The notes under the pieces are model-generated. The model did no database searches, was not told the DNA's origin, and saw nothing but the letters and a program-made list of their open reading frames with translations. Both the position numbers and the translations under genes were made by a program. A stretch of 64,000 bases of DNA from Rhodanobacteraceae bacterium (GTDB lineage Bacteria > Pseudomonadota > Gammaproteobacteria > Xanthomonadales > Rhodanobacteraceae), in the NCBI GenBank assembly GCA_009996615.1, contig JAACZU010000002.1, positions 82,045 to 146,044 on the forward strand, given 5' to 3'. Positions 26,699-37,341 of this stretch are shown piece by piece; position 1 is the first letter of the stretch; each line of letters starts with the position of its first letter.

Positions 26699-28288
26699 TC
26701 AGGCGGCGCGCATGCACAGATCCGGCGCGGCGGCCAGCCGCGCCGGATCGAGCGCGCCGACGTCGAAGTCGGGGCAGGCCGCACTGACGTGGTGGCGGAT
26801 CGCGGCGGCGAGGTTGCGCAGCAGTTCGACATGGTCGCGCAGGCGCGCGGCCAGTTGCGGCCGCGTCAGCGCGTCGTGCAGGCCGCGGTTCAGCGCGACG
26901 AACCAGTCGAGCCGGCGCTGGTCGAGCAGCGTGCGCTCGTTGCGCGCGGCGCCGGCCGCGTGCCAGGCGCGGAAGAACGCCTGCATGTCGCGGTTCAGCG
27001 CGCGCGCGTCGTCGAGCTCGCCGCGCAGCTCGCCGAGCAGGCCGAAATCGACCAGCGCGTCGTTGAACACCAGCGGGCACAGCACGCCCCAGTAGTAGGC
27101 GTAGTCCCAGATCACCTTGATCGGCAGCACCTCGGGGTCGCCGAACAGCGCGTACTGGCCGTGGTAGAGGCTGAGCGTGTTCTCGTAGAACGACTGGAAC
27201 AGCTGCTCGTACAGGCGCGCGTACGGCGCCAGCGGGCGGCCGGCAAGGTCGTGCGCGACCAGTTCGCAGATGTAGGTGTTGGCGATCGCGATGAAGTCGC
27301 TGCCGGGCGAGTAGAACGGGTCGAGGAACACGCCGGCGTCGCCGGTCAGCGCCCAGCGGTCGGCCGAGAACACCTGCGTGCAGCCGTGCGAATAGCCGCG
27401 CAGGAACAGGAAATCCATCACCTTGTCGCGCCGCGCCGCGCATTCGCGCGCGACCAGTGGCTGGTGGCGCGCGAGCCAGTCCAGCGCCTTGTCCAGCGTG
27501 TTCATCGTCTCCAGCGGATGCAGCGCGGCGTCGGCGACGATGCCGACCGAGTGCGCGCCGGAGCCGAGCGGGATCAGCCAGACCCAGTAGCCGGGCCCGA
27601 CCAGGTGGTTGGTCGAGCGCCAGCGCTCGGCCGGGTCGCAGCGTGCGCTCCAGTCGCGGTCCGTGCACCAGCCGTCGATCGCGAGGCGGTCGTCGAGGCG
27701 GAACCAGACCGCGTTGGCGTCGTGGCCGTTGCCGGCAGCGAGGCCGAACCGGCGCTTGAGCAGGCCGGCGCGGCCGCTGGCGTCGAGCAGCCAGCGCGCA
27801 CTCACGCGCTGCTCGGCGCCGCCGGCGCCGTAGCGGACGCCGTGCGCGGCGCCGCCGGTGCCGGGCTCGATGCCGCGCACGGTCGCCTGGTCGACGAACT
27901 CGATGCCGCGCCGGCGCGCCTCCTCGCCGAGGAAGGTCTCGAACACGCCGCGGTCGATCTGCCAGGTCGGCGTCGGCAGCACGCGGCTGACGCCGAGTTC
28001 GGTCACCTCGGCGAGGTCGTCGCGGCCGTCGGAGAAGAAGAAGCGGAAGCCGAACTTGCGGATGTGCTGCGCGTCGAGGTGCGCGCGCAGGCCGAGCGTG
28101 TCGGCGAAGTAGTGCGCGCCGATCTCGACGGTCGACTCGCCGACCTTGTGCGCGGCCGCCGGCAGCGGGTGCGCGCGCCGTTCGAGCACGCGGATCGACA
28201 GCTCCGGGAAGCGTTGGCGCAGGTGCAGCGCGAGGGTCAGGCCGGCCAGGCCGCCGCCGAGGATCGCCACGTCCACCGTATCGTGCAT
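26699..28288 (-). CDS. Flavin-dependent halogenase-like FAD oxidoreductase of the aryl-polyene locus
   Basis: The 529-residue flavoprotein has the dinucleotide-binding motif GGGLAG (11-16), the segment HKVGEST (47-53) and WVWLIP (235-240), which corresponds to the WxWxIP signature of flavin-dependent halogenases, followed by a GDAGVFLDPFYSPG block. Xanthomonadins are brominated aryl polyenes, so such an enzyme fits the pathway; halogenation is nevertheless inferred. The start at 28288 puts the FAD motif at residue 11; an ATG at 28318 is an alternative. It is on the same strand as the ketosynthase block but separated from it by a small plus-strand gene. Confidence 0.78.
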   Translation of the reverse strand: MHDTVDVAILGGGLAGLTLALHLRQRFPELSIRVLERRAHPLPAAAHKVGESTVEIGAHYFADTLGLRAHLDAQHIRKFGFRFFFSDGRDDLAEVTELGVSRVLPTPTWQIDRGVFETFLGEEARRRGIEFVDQATVRGIEPGTGGAAHGVRYGAGGAEQRVSARWLLDASGRAGLLKRRFGLAAGNGHDANAVWFRLDDRLAIDGWCTDRDWSARCDPAERWRSTNHLVGPGYWVWLIPLGSGAHSVGIVADAALHPLETMNTLDKALDWLARHQPLVARECAARRDKVMDFLFLRGYSHGCTQVFSADRWALTGDAGVFLDPFYSPGSDFIAIANTYICELVAHDLAGRPLAPYARLYEQLFQSFYENTLSLYHGQYALFGDPEVLPIKVIWDYAYYWGVLCPLVFNDALVDFGLLGELRGELDDARALNRDMQAFFRAWHAAGAARNERTLLDQRRLDWFVALNRGLHDALTRPQLAARLRDHVELLRNLAAAIRHHVSAACPDFDVGALDPARLAAAPDLCMRAA

Positions 28289-28493
28289 GTCAGGACCGCC
28301 TCGAATGTCGGCCGTCATGATGCCCGAGCGCACGGCCGCGCGCATCGCCCGCGCGGGCGACAACGTCGGCGCAATACATTTGTGAAAGAATGCGCGCCGG
28401 CAGGTGCGCGGACGTCCGCGCGGCTGCCACCAGCGCCTCTCGCGAGGCATCGGTCCACGCCGAACGCGTGGGTCCTTCCATCAGGGGAAATGC

Positions 28494-28838
28494 ATGACGA
28501 TCAGCAACACCGTACGCAACGTACTGCTCGGCGCACTCTTGGCGCTGCCGGCCGCGCAGGCCTTCGGCGCCGACCAGTGGCACTTCGTGGTCAAGAACAA
28601 GACCGATTCGAACATCGTCAAGCTCGAGGTGTCGATCGACAAGAAGAGCTGGGGCAACTTCGACATCGGCAGCGGCATCGGCCCCGGCGCGACCGAGACG
28701 CTGGTGTGGGACGCGAGCACGAACGACGAGCCGTGCGAGCAGTGGATCCGCGCGAAGTTCAAGGACGGCTCGACCAGCGAGCCGAGCAAGCAGGACTTCT
28801 GCCAGGACCTCGACGACCCGATCGAGTTCTCCGAGTAA
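28494..28838 (+). CDS. Small secreted protein of unknown function
   Basis: The 114-residue product has a signal peptide (cleaved near AFG-ADQWHF) and a mature domain of about 90 residues with strands typical of a beta-sandwich (WHFVVKNKTDSNIVKLEVSID) and two cysteines (EPCEQW, DFCQDL). A strong ribosome site AGGGGAAATGC precedes the ATG. It faces away from the halogenase gene and towards the antiporter gene. I do not recognise a family. Confidence 0.75.
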   Translation: MTISNTVRNVLLGALLALPAAQAFGADQWHFVVKNKTDSNIVKLEVSIDKKSWGNFDIGSGIGPGATETLVWDASTNDEPCEQWIRAKFKDGSTSEPSKQDFCQDLDDPIEFSE

Positions 28839-28861
28839 GGTTCAGCGCAGGCTTCCGCGCG

Positions 28862-28883
28862 CCCCGCCGACGCATCGGCGGGG
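28862..28883. terminator. Hairpin between convergent genes (possible bidirectional terminator)
   Basis: CCCCGCCGA/TCGGCGGGG with a 4-base loop lies between the stops of the small secreted protein and the antiporter. It lacks a clear T-run on either strand, so termination is only suggested by position. Confidence 0.35.
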
Positions 28884-28900
28884 ATCCGCCACGGCGGCGC

Positions 28901-30151
28901 TCACGGCGCCGCCGTCGGCAGCACCGCTTCGCGCCGGCGGCGCAGGCCCAGGTCGAGCAGCGGCGTGGTCATCAGCGTGGTGGCGATCGCCATCACCATC
29001 AGCATCGTGAAGATCTCCGCGCCGATCACGCCGGCGTCGAGCCCGACCTTCATCACGATCAGTTCCATCAGCGCGCGCGCGTTCATCAGCGCGCCGACCG
29101 CGAACGCCTCGCGCCAGCCGAGGCCCGCGATGCGCGCGCCGCCGCCGGCGCCGAGCACCTTGCCGAGCACGGCCGCGGCGAGGATCAGCAGCAGCGCCGG
29201 CAGCGCGGTCGCGGTGAACGCGTCCGGCGTCGTGTGGAGGCCGGCGAGCGCGAAGAACACCGGCATCAGCAGCAGCACCGCGACGTGCTGCAGGCGCTCG
29301 ACCAGCGTGTCGAGCAGGCGGTCGTCGCGCGGCAGGCAGGCACCGAACAGGAACGCGCCGAACACCGCGTGCAGGCCGAGCGCCTCGGTCGCCGCGGCCA
29401 TCGCGCAGGTGCCGATCAACAGGCTGCCGAGCAGCGCGCCGCCGGGGCGGCCGTCCGGCGCGTGCCGCGCCAGCACGCGCGCGAGCAGCGGGCGCAGCAG
29501 GCCGAAGCCGAGCGCGCCGAGGCCGGCGAGGCCCGCCAGCATCGCGGCGAACGCGCCCCAGCCGCCGTGCGTGCCGATCAGCGCGACGACCAGCGCGAGC
29601 ATGATCCAGGCCAGCACGTCCGCGATCGCGGCCGAGGCCAGCGCGAGCTGGCCGAGGCGGCTTTGCGTCATGCCGCGCTCCTTCAGGATGCGCGCCATGA
29701 TCGGGAACGCGGTGATCGCCATCGACGCGGCCATGAACAGCGCGAACGGCCAGAAGCCGACGCCGGCCGGCGCGAAGCGCGCGTGCAGCAGCGGCGCGGT
29801 CGCCAGCCCCAGCGCCATCGGCAGCAGCACGCCGGACACGCCGACCCAGCCGGCCGCGCGCAGCCGCGCGGCGGCGCCGTCCGGCGTGCGCAGCTCGGCG
29901 CCGACGATGAACATGAACAGCACCAGGCCGATCTGGCTCAGGCCCTCCAGCGCGGCGAGCCGGCCGGGCGGGAACACGAACGCATGCAGCTCCGGCAGCG
30001 CGGCGCCGAACACGACCGGGCCGAGCACGATGCCGGCGACCATCTCGCCGATCACCGGCGGCTGGCCGACGCGCTGCAGCAGCAGCGCGAGCACGCGCGC
30101 GGTGGCGAGGATCACCGCCAGTTGCAGCAGCAGGTGCGGTACCTGGCCCAT
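28901..30151 (-). CDS. Cation:proton antiporter (CPA2/Kef-type membrane domain)
   Basis: This 416-residue integral membrane protein has about 12 helices and CPA2 family features: VGQPPVIGEMVAGIVLGPVVFG near the N terminus, FMFIVGAELR, and a GRIAGLGWREAF-like C-terminal region. There is no C-terminal TrkA/RCK domain. It begins 3 bp after the stop of the glycosyltransferase gene, so it is the last gene of the aryl-polyene block by position. Its relation to pigment synthesis is unknown; ion homeostasis is the family role. Confidence 0.88.
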   Translation of the reverse strand: MGQVPHLLLQLAVILATARVLALLLQRVGQPPVIGEMVAGIVLGPVVFGAALPELHAFVFPPGRLAALEGLSQIGLVLFMFIVGAELRTPDGAAARLRAAGWVGVSGVLLPMALGLATAPLLHARFAPAGVGFWPFALFMAASMAITAFPIMARILKERGMTQSRLGQLALASAAIADVLAWIMLALVVALIGTHGGWGAFAAMLAGLAGLGALGFGLLRPLLARVLARHAPDGRPGGALLGSLLIGTCAMAAATEALGLHAVFGAFLFGACLPRDDRLLDTLVERLQHVAVLLLMPVFFALAGLHTTPDAFTATALPALLLILAAAVLGKVLGAGGGARIAGLGWREAFAVGALMNARALMELIVMKVGLDAGVIGAEIFTMLMVMAIATTLMTTPLLDLGLRRRREAVLPTAAP

Positions 30152-30154
30152 GCC

Positions 30155-30916
30155 TCAGGACTCCGGCGGGTCGAACACGAGCGGCGGCTGCGCGTGCGAG
30201 CGGCGGTAGCTGGCGATCACGCGGCCGTAGTGCACCACGCGCCTGATCGTGTACCAGGTGATGCGCGTGACGTCGCGCACCGGGCGGAAATGGCTGAGGC
30301 GGAACTCGCCGTGGTAGCGCGAGTCGATCGGTACCGAGACGATGCCGAGGTTCTTCTCGCGCGCGGCGGCGATCAGGATCGCGGCCTCGAACACGAAGTC
30401 GTCGGCCGGCAGGTCGACCAGCTCGAGCGCGCCGAGAGGGTAGTAGCGCTGCCCGCTCTGCGTGTCGGCGACCGGCACGCCGCAGCCCCACGAGATGCCC
30501 CAGTCGGCGACGTCGTTCGCGCGCCGCCGCGCCGGCGGCTGGCTGGCGCGGTTGCGGATGCGCGCGCCGATCACGATGTGCTCGGGATGGCGGCGCGCGG
30601 CGGCGAGCAGGCGCGGGATGTCGGCCGCCAGGTGCTGGCCGTCGCCGTCCATCGTCACGACCGCGTCGAAGCCAAGCTCGCGCGCCTTGCGGAAGCCGTC
30701 GCGCAGGCCCTGGCCCTTGCCGAGCGGGCGCGCGTGGCGGATCAGCGTGACCGGCAGGTCGGCGATGCGCTCGAGCGTCGCGTCGATCGAGCCGTCGTCG
30801 ACCACGATCACGTGCGGGCAGAGCGCCAGCACCGAGGTGACCACCTCGCGGATCGCGAGTTCCTCGTTGAGCGCCGGGATCACCACCGCGATGTGGGCGG
30901 GATCGGTCGCGCTCAT
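30155..30916 (-). CDS. Family 2 glycosyltransferase (dolichol-phosphate mannosyltransferase-like)
   Basis: The 253-residue GT-A fold enzyme has the nucleotide-sugar motifs VVIPALNEE, VIVVDDGSIDAT and MDGDGQHLAADI, and a C-terminal part without membrane helices. Its start overlaps the stop of the chain-length-factor gene (ATGA), so it is coupled to the aryl-polyene genes. Xanthomonadin and aryl-polyene clusters carry such an enzyme, which may attach a head group. The acceptor cannot be told from sequence. Confidence 0.88.
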   Translation of the reverse strand: MSATDPAHIAVVIPALNEELAIREVVTSVLALCPHVIVVDDGSIDATLERIADLPVTLIRHARPLGKGQGLRDGFRKARELGFDAVVTMDGDGQHLAADIPRLLAAARRHPEHIVIGARIRNRASQPPARRRANDVADWGISWGCGVPVADTQSGQRYYPLGALELVDLPADDFVFEAAILIAAAREKNLGIVSVPIDSRYHGEFRLSHFRPVRDVTRITWYTIRRVVHYGRVIASYRRSHAQPPLVFDPPES

Positions 30917-31683
30917 GGAAGCACCTCGATCGCCAGCGCGCTCGCGCGGCCGGCCGGCAGGCGCATGTAGCTCGGGCCGGCCTGCGCCAGCGCGGCGAAC
31001 AGCGGCCGCAACGCCGCCAGCGGGTCGTGCGCTGCATCCGCTGCCGGCGCCGGCTGCGCCTCGTGACGCAGGCGCAGGCTGGCCAGCGTGCGCGCGCTGC
31101 GCGCAGGGCCGAGCACGAACGCGTTCGCGTAGGCCGGCGCGGTGCCGACGACGGCGCCGAGCGGATCCGGCGCGCGGCCGTCGTAGGCGGCGAACAGCAC
31201 CGGCGTGGCGTCGGCGAGCGCCTGCACGGCAGCCTCGAACAGGCCGGCGCCGAAGCTGGCGTGCCAGGCCGAGGTCGCGCTCGAGGCGGCATGGCAGCCG
31301 GTCGCGACGGTCCAGTAGCCGGCGGGCGCGTTGTGCACGGAGTTGTGGAAGCGCGTCGGCGACAGCTGCAGCGGATCGTCCGCCAGCGTCGCGCACATCG
31401 CGTCGGTGATGGCGAGGTCGCCGTGGATCGAGGCGAACACGCACGGCAGCGTGGCCGCATCGCGCTCGCTCATCGCGCAGGCCTGCGCGGCCGCCTCGCA
31501 GGCGAGCAGCACCGGTTCCGGCGCGCGGCGGCGCTCGTTCGGCGGCAGCAGCGCCGCGGCCGGCTTGGTCGCCGGCGCAGCCGGCGCCGCCTCGCCGCGC
31601 AGTTGCGCGGCGGCAGCGGCCCAGTCGGTGGCCTGCGCAGTCCACCAGCCGATGCCTTCGATGTGCACGAGCAGTTCGTCCAT
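30913..31683 (-). CDS. Beta-ketoacyl synthase chain-length-factor protein
   Basis: A 256-residue partial-thiolase-fold protein matching the chain-length factors of aryl-polyene clusters, with the block SPTRFHNSVHNAPAGYWTVA and no standard catalytic Cys-His-His triad. It is expected to pair with the ketosynthase encoded just upstream (stop at 31695, 11 bp away). Such heterodimers set the polyene length. The ATG at 31683 is the natural start, and the 3' end overlaps the glycosyltransferase start. Confidence 0.87.
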   Translation of the reverse strand: MDELLVHIEGIGWWTAQATDWAAAAAQLRGEAAPAAPATKPAAALLPPNERRRAPEPVLLACEAAAQACAMSERDAATLPCVFASIHGDLAITDAMCATLADDPLQLSPTRFHNSVHNAPAGYWTVATGCHAASSATSAWHASFGAGLFEAAVQALADATPVLFAAYDGRAPDPLGAVVGTAPAYANAFVLGPARSARTLASLRLRHEAQPAPAADAAHDPLAALRPLFAALAQAGPSYMRLPAGRASALAIEVLP

Positions 31684-31694
31684 GGTCGCCGTGT

Positions 31695-34401
<2,707 letters not shown>

Positions 34402-34494
34402 AGCGGAGGCGGGCACCCGGCGGCGCAACCGGGGCCGTTGTTGCGCGTCCTTTGGCCATGTCATAGTGGCGCAGGGGCTTCAGGGAAAAAGGTC

Positions 34495-35286
34495 ATGGGT
34501 AACGTCGATTGCCAACGCCGTCGTCGCGTGCGCAGGTGCGCCGCCGTCGTGCTGGTCGCATTCGCGCTTCCGGCCGGTGCATTCGCGCAAACCGTGTCGA
34601 TCGAGCCGGGCGCGCGCTGGAGCGTCGGCGACGGCGTGGTCGATCTCGACTGCGCCGCCGTGAACGTCGCCGGCGCGCTCGATGCGCAGGATGGCCGCGT
34701 CGACGGCATCGGCGATCTGGACATCGCCGGCCAGGTGACGGCGACGACCGCCGCGCTCGAAGTCGGCGGCAACTGGAACAACCACGGCAGCTTCCTGGCT
34801 GGCTCCGGCACGGTGCGCTTGAGTGATCGCTGCGACCAAGCGGCCGCGTCGATCCGCGGAACCACGACGTTCTCGACGCTGCGCATCGACAGCGCGCGCG
34901 CGAAGGCCTACCGGTTCGAGGCGGGCACGACCCAGTCCGTCGCGCAGGCCCTGCAGCTCACCGGCGCCGCGGGCCAGTACCTGGCGATCGGCAGCACGCA
35001 GGCGGGCACGCGCGCTGGCCTGGCCCTGAGCACGGGTGGCACCCAGCAGATCGCGTGGGTGAACGTGGCGGACATGGCCGCACCCGAGGGTTCGGCCTGG
35101 CTCGCGCCCGGGCGGCCGGAAGACTTCCACTCCGTCGACTCGGGCAACAACCTGCGCTGGTTCCAGACGGCCGAGCCGGCCCAGCCGGCACAGGTTCCGA
35201 CCACTTCCGGCGGGGCACTGCTCGTTTTGCTGCTGGGCTTGGGCCTGCTCGGGCGACATCGCCTGCGTCGCCAACTGACGCCCTGA
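34495..35286 (+). CDS. Exported protein with C-terminal VPTTS-helix-Arg sorting tail (IPTL/PEP-CTERM-like)
   Basis: The 263-residue product has a signal peptide (cleavage near AFAQ), a middle region of short beta strands with [16 protein letters not shown], and a C-terminal tail: VPTTS, a hydrophobic helix ([15 protein letters not shown]) and a basic end (RHRLRR). That tail resembles the IPTL-CTERM/PEP-CTERM signals processed by archaeosortase-exosortase systems, though VPTTS is a variant. No exosortase gene is in the window. Start ATG 34495 follows AGGGAAAAAGG. The collagen-like gene follows 8 bp later, so they form an operon. Confidence 0.75.
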   Translation: MGNVDCQRRRRVRRCAAVVLVAFALPAGAFAQTVSIEPGARWSVGDGVVDLDCAAVNVAGALDAQDGRVDGIGDLDIAGQVTATTAALEVGGNWNNHGSFLAGSGTVRLSDRCDQAAASIRGTTTFSTLRIDSARAKAYRFEAGTTQSVAQALQLTGAAGQYLAIGSTQAGTRAGLALSTGGTQQIAWVNVADMAAPEGSAWLAPGRPEDFHSVDSGNNLRWFQTAEPAQPAQVPTTSGGALLVLLLGLGLLGRHRLRRQLTP

Positions 35287-35294
35287 GGCAGACC

Positions 35295-36305
35295 ATGCCC
35301 CGCCGCGCGCGCCTCCACCGTCCCATCCATTTGCTGCGATCGCACGAGCCCGCCATGACCCACCACGGACCGTACTCCCCGCAATTCCGCCACCACGCGC
35401 TGGTGGCCAGCGTGGCGCTGGGACTTGCCCTGCCAGTCGGCGCGCAGACGGTCGTCACGCCACGCGCCGGTTCCAGCTTCGAGGTCCGCCGGCAGGACAG
35501 CACGCCCGTGCTGACGGTCGAGGAAGCCGGCCGCGTACGCGTGCCGGGCCTCTCCACCGCCGCGAACGGCGACTCCGTGCTGTGCTTCGGCGCCGCCGAC
35601 GGCGCCCTCGGCCCCTGCGCCGCCGGGTCCGTGGTCGGGGCAACCGGCGCCACCGGTGCGACGGGTCCGGTCGGACCGATCGGGCCGGTCGGTCCGACCG
35701 GCCCCGCGGGTGCGGCGGGCGCCACGGGTCCGATCGGCCCTGCCGGCGCCACGGGTCCGACCGGCGCGACCGGAGCGGACGGCGCGACCGGCCCCACCGG
35801 GCCGGCCGGGCCTGCGGCGACGATGACGCGATACCACCTCTACGGGACGGCTGGCCGCACAAGCGTGACGAGCAACTCCGCCACGCTGCAGCCGGGCCTT
35901 TCGCAGACCTTCACGCTGGCGAACACGGCCAACGTGATGCTCTGGGCCAGCATCGGCGCGCTCAACGTCGCGTCGACGTCGGGCGCCTGGTCCAACGTCG
36001 ACGCGATCATCTACATCGACGGGAACTTCCTGCCGAATGGCGGCTGGAACCGCTTCAGCGTCGTCAACGGCTCGAACACGGCCAGCTTCAACACGGTGGC
36101 GATCAACACGATGGTCACGCTGGCGGCCGGCACGCACACGGTCGAGCTGCGCACGGCGCGCCCCAGTGGCTCGGTGGCGGTCAACATCGGCGGCAACGCA
36201 GCGGTCGACACGAACCCCGGCGAGCTCACGATCCTGGTGTTCGACGGCCCCGCCGCCCTCGCGCCGCTGCGCGCGGATTCGCCGCGCACGCCGCGCGGCA
36301 ACTAG
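35295..36305 (+). CDS. Secreted collagen-like (Gly-X-Y) protein
   Basis: The 336-residue product has a signal peptide (ending near PVGAQ), an N-terminal globular part (about 50-110), twenty uninterrupted Gly-X-Y triplets rich in GAT and GPT/GPA, and a C-terminal beta-rich domain of about 160 residues likely to trimerise the fibre. Such proteins form surface or extracellular trimers in bacteria. I use ATG 35295, preceded by GAGG at a proper distance; ATG 35355 gives a more typical signal peptide and is an alternative. It is in an operon with the C-terminal-anchor protein upstream. Confidence 0.85.
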   Translation: MPRRARLHRPIHLLRSHEPAMTHHGPYSPQFRHHALVASVALGLALPVGAQTVVTPRAGSSFEVRRQDSTPVLTVEEAGRVRVPGLSTAANGDSVLCFGAADGALGPCAAGSVVGATGATGATGPVGPIGPVGPTGPAGAAGATGPIGPAGATGPTGATGADGATGPTGPAGPAATMTRYHLYGTAGRTSVTSNSATLQPGLSQTFTLANTANVMLWASIGALNVASTSGAWSNVDAIIYIDGNFLPNGGWNRFSVVNGSNTASFNTVAINTMVTLAAGTHTVELRTARPSGSVAVNIGGNAAVDTNPGELTILVFDGPAALAPLRADSPRTPRGN

Positions 36306-36675
36306 CAGGCTGGTGCGGCGCAGCCCACCAGCACGATCCAAGGACGGGTCGCCCGCGGATCGATGACGCACGTCATCGATCCTGGCGCGTGGCCGACGAC
36401 CGGCAGCCGCGCGAGTGGCTGTAGGACCGCGCCGTGCGCGCGCCCGTCGCGTCGCGACCGCGGGACGTTAGGGCGCGCTCCTGCCGTCGGTTGCACGACG
36501 CCGGTCAGCGTCGATACCAAGCGAGGCATGCCCTTGCGCCCGCCTTCATGCCTCGGACTTTTCCTGTGGCCCTTGAGCCGCTGGATCCCGGCCTTCGCCG
36601 GGATGACGAAGTTTGCGCTGGAGTTCGGTGATCGGAGGGCTTTTTCCAATCCCGAATCCCCAATCCCGGCTCCTG
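36306..36675. other. Intergenic region with dispersed repeats
   Basis: The 370 bp between convergent genes hold a palindrome GGATCCCGGC-CTTC-GCCGGGATGACG-type repeat at 36583-36607 and a short run of the fuzzy GGGATTCGGGATTG repeat at about 36650-36674. No gene or terminator with a T-run was found. Confidence 0.5.
36583..36607. repeat. Dispersed palindrome (GGATCCCGGC...GCCGGGATG)
   Basis: ATCCCGGC/GCCGGGAT arms around CTTC, flanked by GG and GACG, form a common hairpin seen between genes in many proteobacterial chromosomes. Only one clear copy is in the window. Confidence 0.6.
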
Positions 36676-37164
36676 TCACTTCCACTCGTACAGCGTGTAG
36701 TACACCGGCGACACCGGGCCTTCGTTCGGATCGCGGGCCAGGCGGCCGCTACCATCGGTATCCATGAAGGTCTGCGTCGGGCCCCTCTGCGGCACGATCT
36801 TGATCATCCAGATGCGGCCGTTCTCGCGGTATTCCTCGACCGTGTCGGTGCCCTGGTGGCGGGTCGTGACCTTGCTGGTGGCGATGCGCCGCGTGGTCGT
36901 GGCGGCATCGCGCGAGGCCTTGTCGCGCACCAGGCGCGCATCGGGCTTGGGCAGCGGCGCCATCGGGTCTTCCGCGGCGGCGGCAGCGGCGGCGCCTTCC
37001 GCCCGGGCGGCGGGCGCGGCCTGCGTCTCGACGCCGGCCTCGTTCAGGCCCGGTGGCGGCGGAATGTCCTGCGGCGGCGGCTTGCGGTCGGCGGCCTGCG
37101 CGGCGGTGAAGCCGAGCGTGCCGGCGACGAGCAGGGGAAACAGCGGGCGGATGATCGGGGTCAT
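36676..37164 (-). CDS. DUF2782 family exported protein
   Basis: The 162-residue product has a signal peptide (IRPLFPLLVAGTLGFTAAQA), a proline- and alanine-rich linker, and the DUF2782 domain in its second half (TVEEYRENGRIWMIKIVP, YYTLYEW at the end). Genes of this family are commonly found near polA in Xanthomonadales, which fits polA about 4.5 kb away. Role unknown. Start ATG 37164 was chosen for the signal peptide; the frame is open upstream to 37323. Confidence 0.88.
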   Translation of the reverse strand: MTPIIRPLFPLLVAGTLGFTAAQAADRKPPPQDIPPPPGLNEAGVETQAAPAARAEGAAAAAAAEDPMAPLPKPDARLVRDKASRDAATTTRRIATSKVTTRHQGTDTVEEYRENGRIWMIKIVPQRGPTQTFMDTDGSGRLARDPNEGPVSPVYYTLYEWK

Positions 37165-37341
37165 GGCGGCGCCTCCTCGGAATGCAGCGAGCCTAGCAGA
37201 CCATCGCCGAGTTCGTCCGGGCGCATTACCGTCCGGGCCACGCGTGGCGGCGAGCCCGTCCTGCGGTGTTCCAGCATGGTGTCGGCACCGGCGCGATGCA
37301 AGCGCGCCCGACGTCGGCCACATGCGCGCTTCAGGCGCGGA

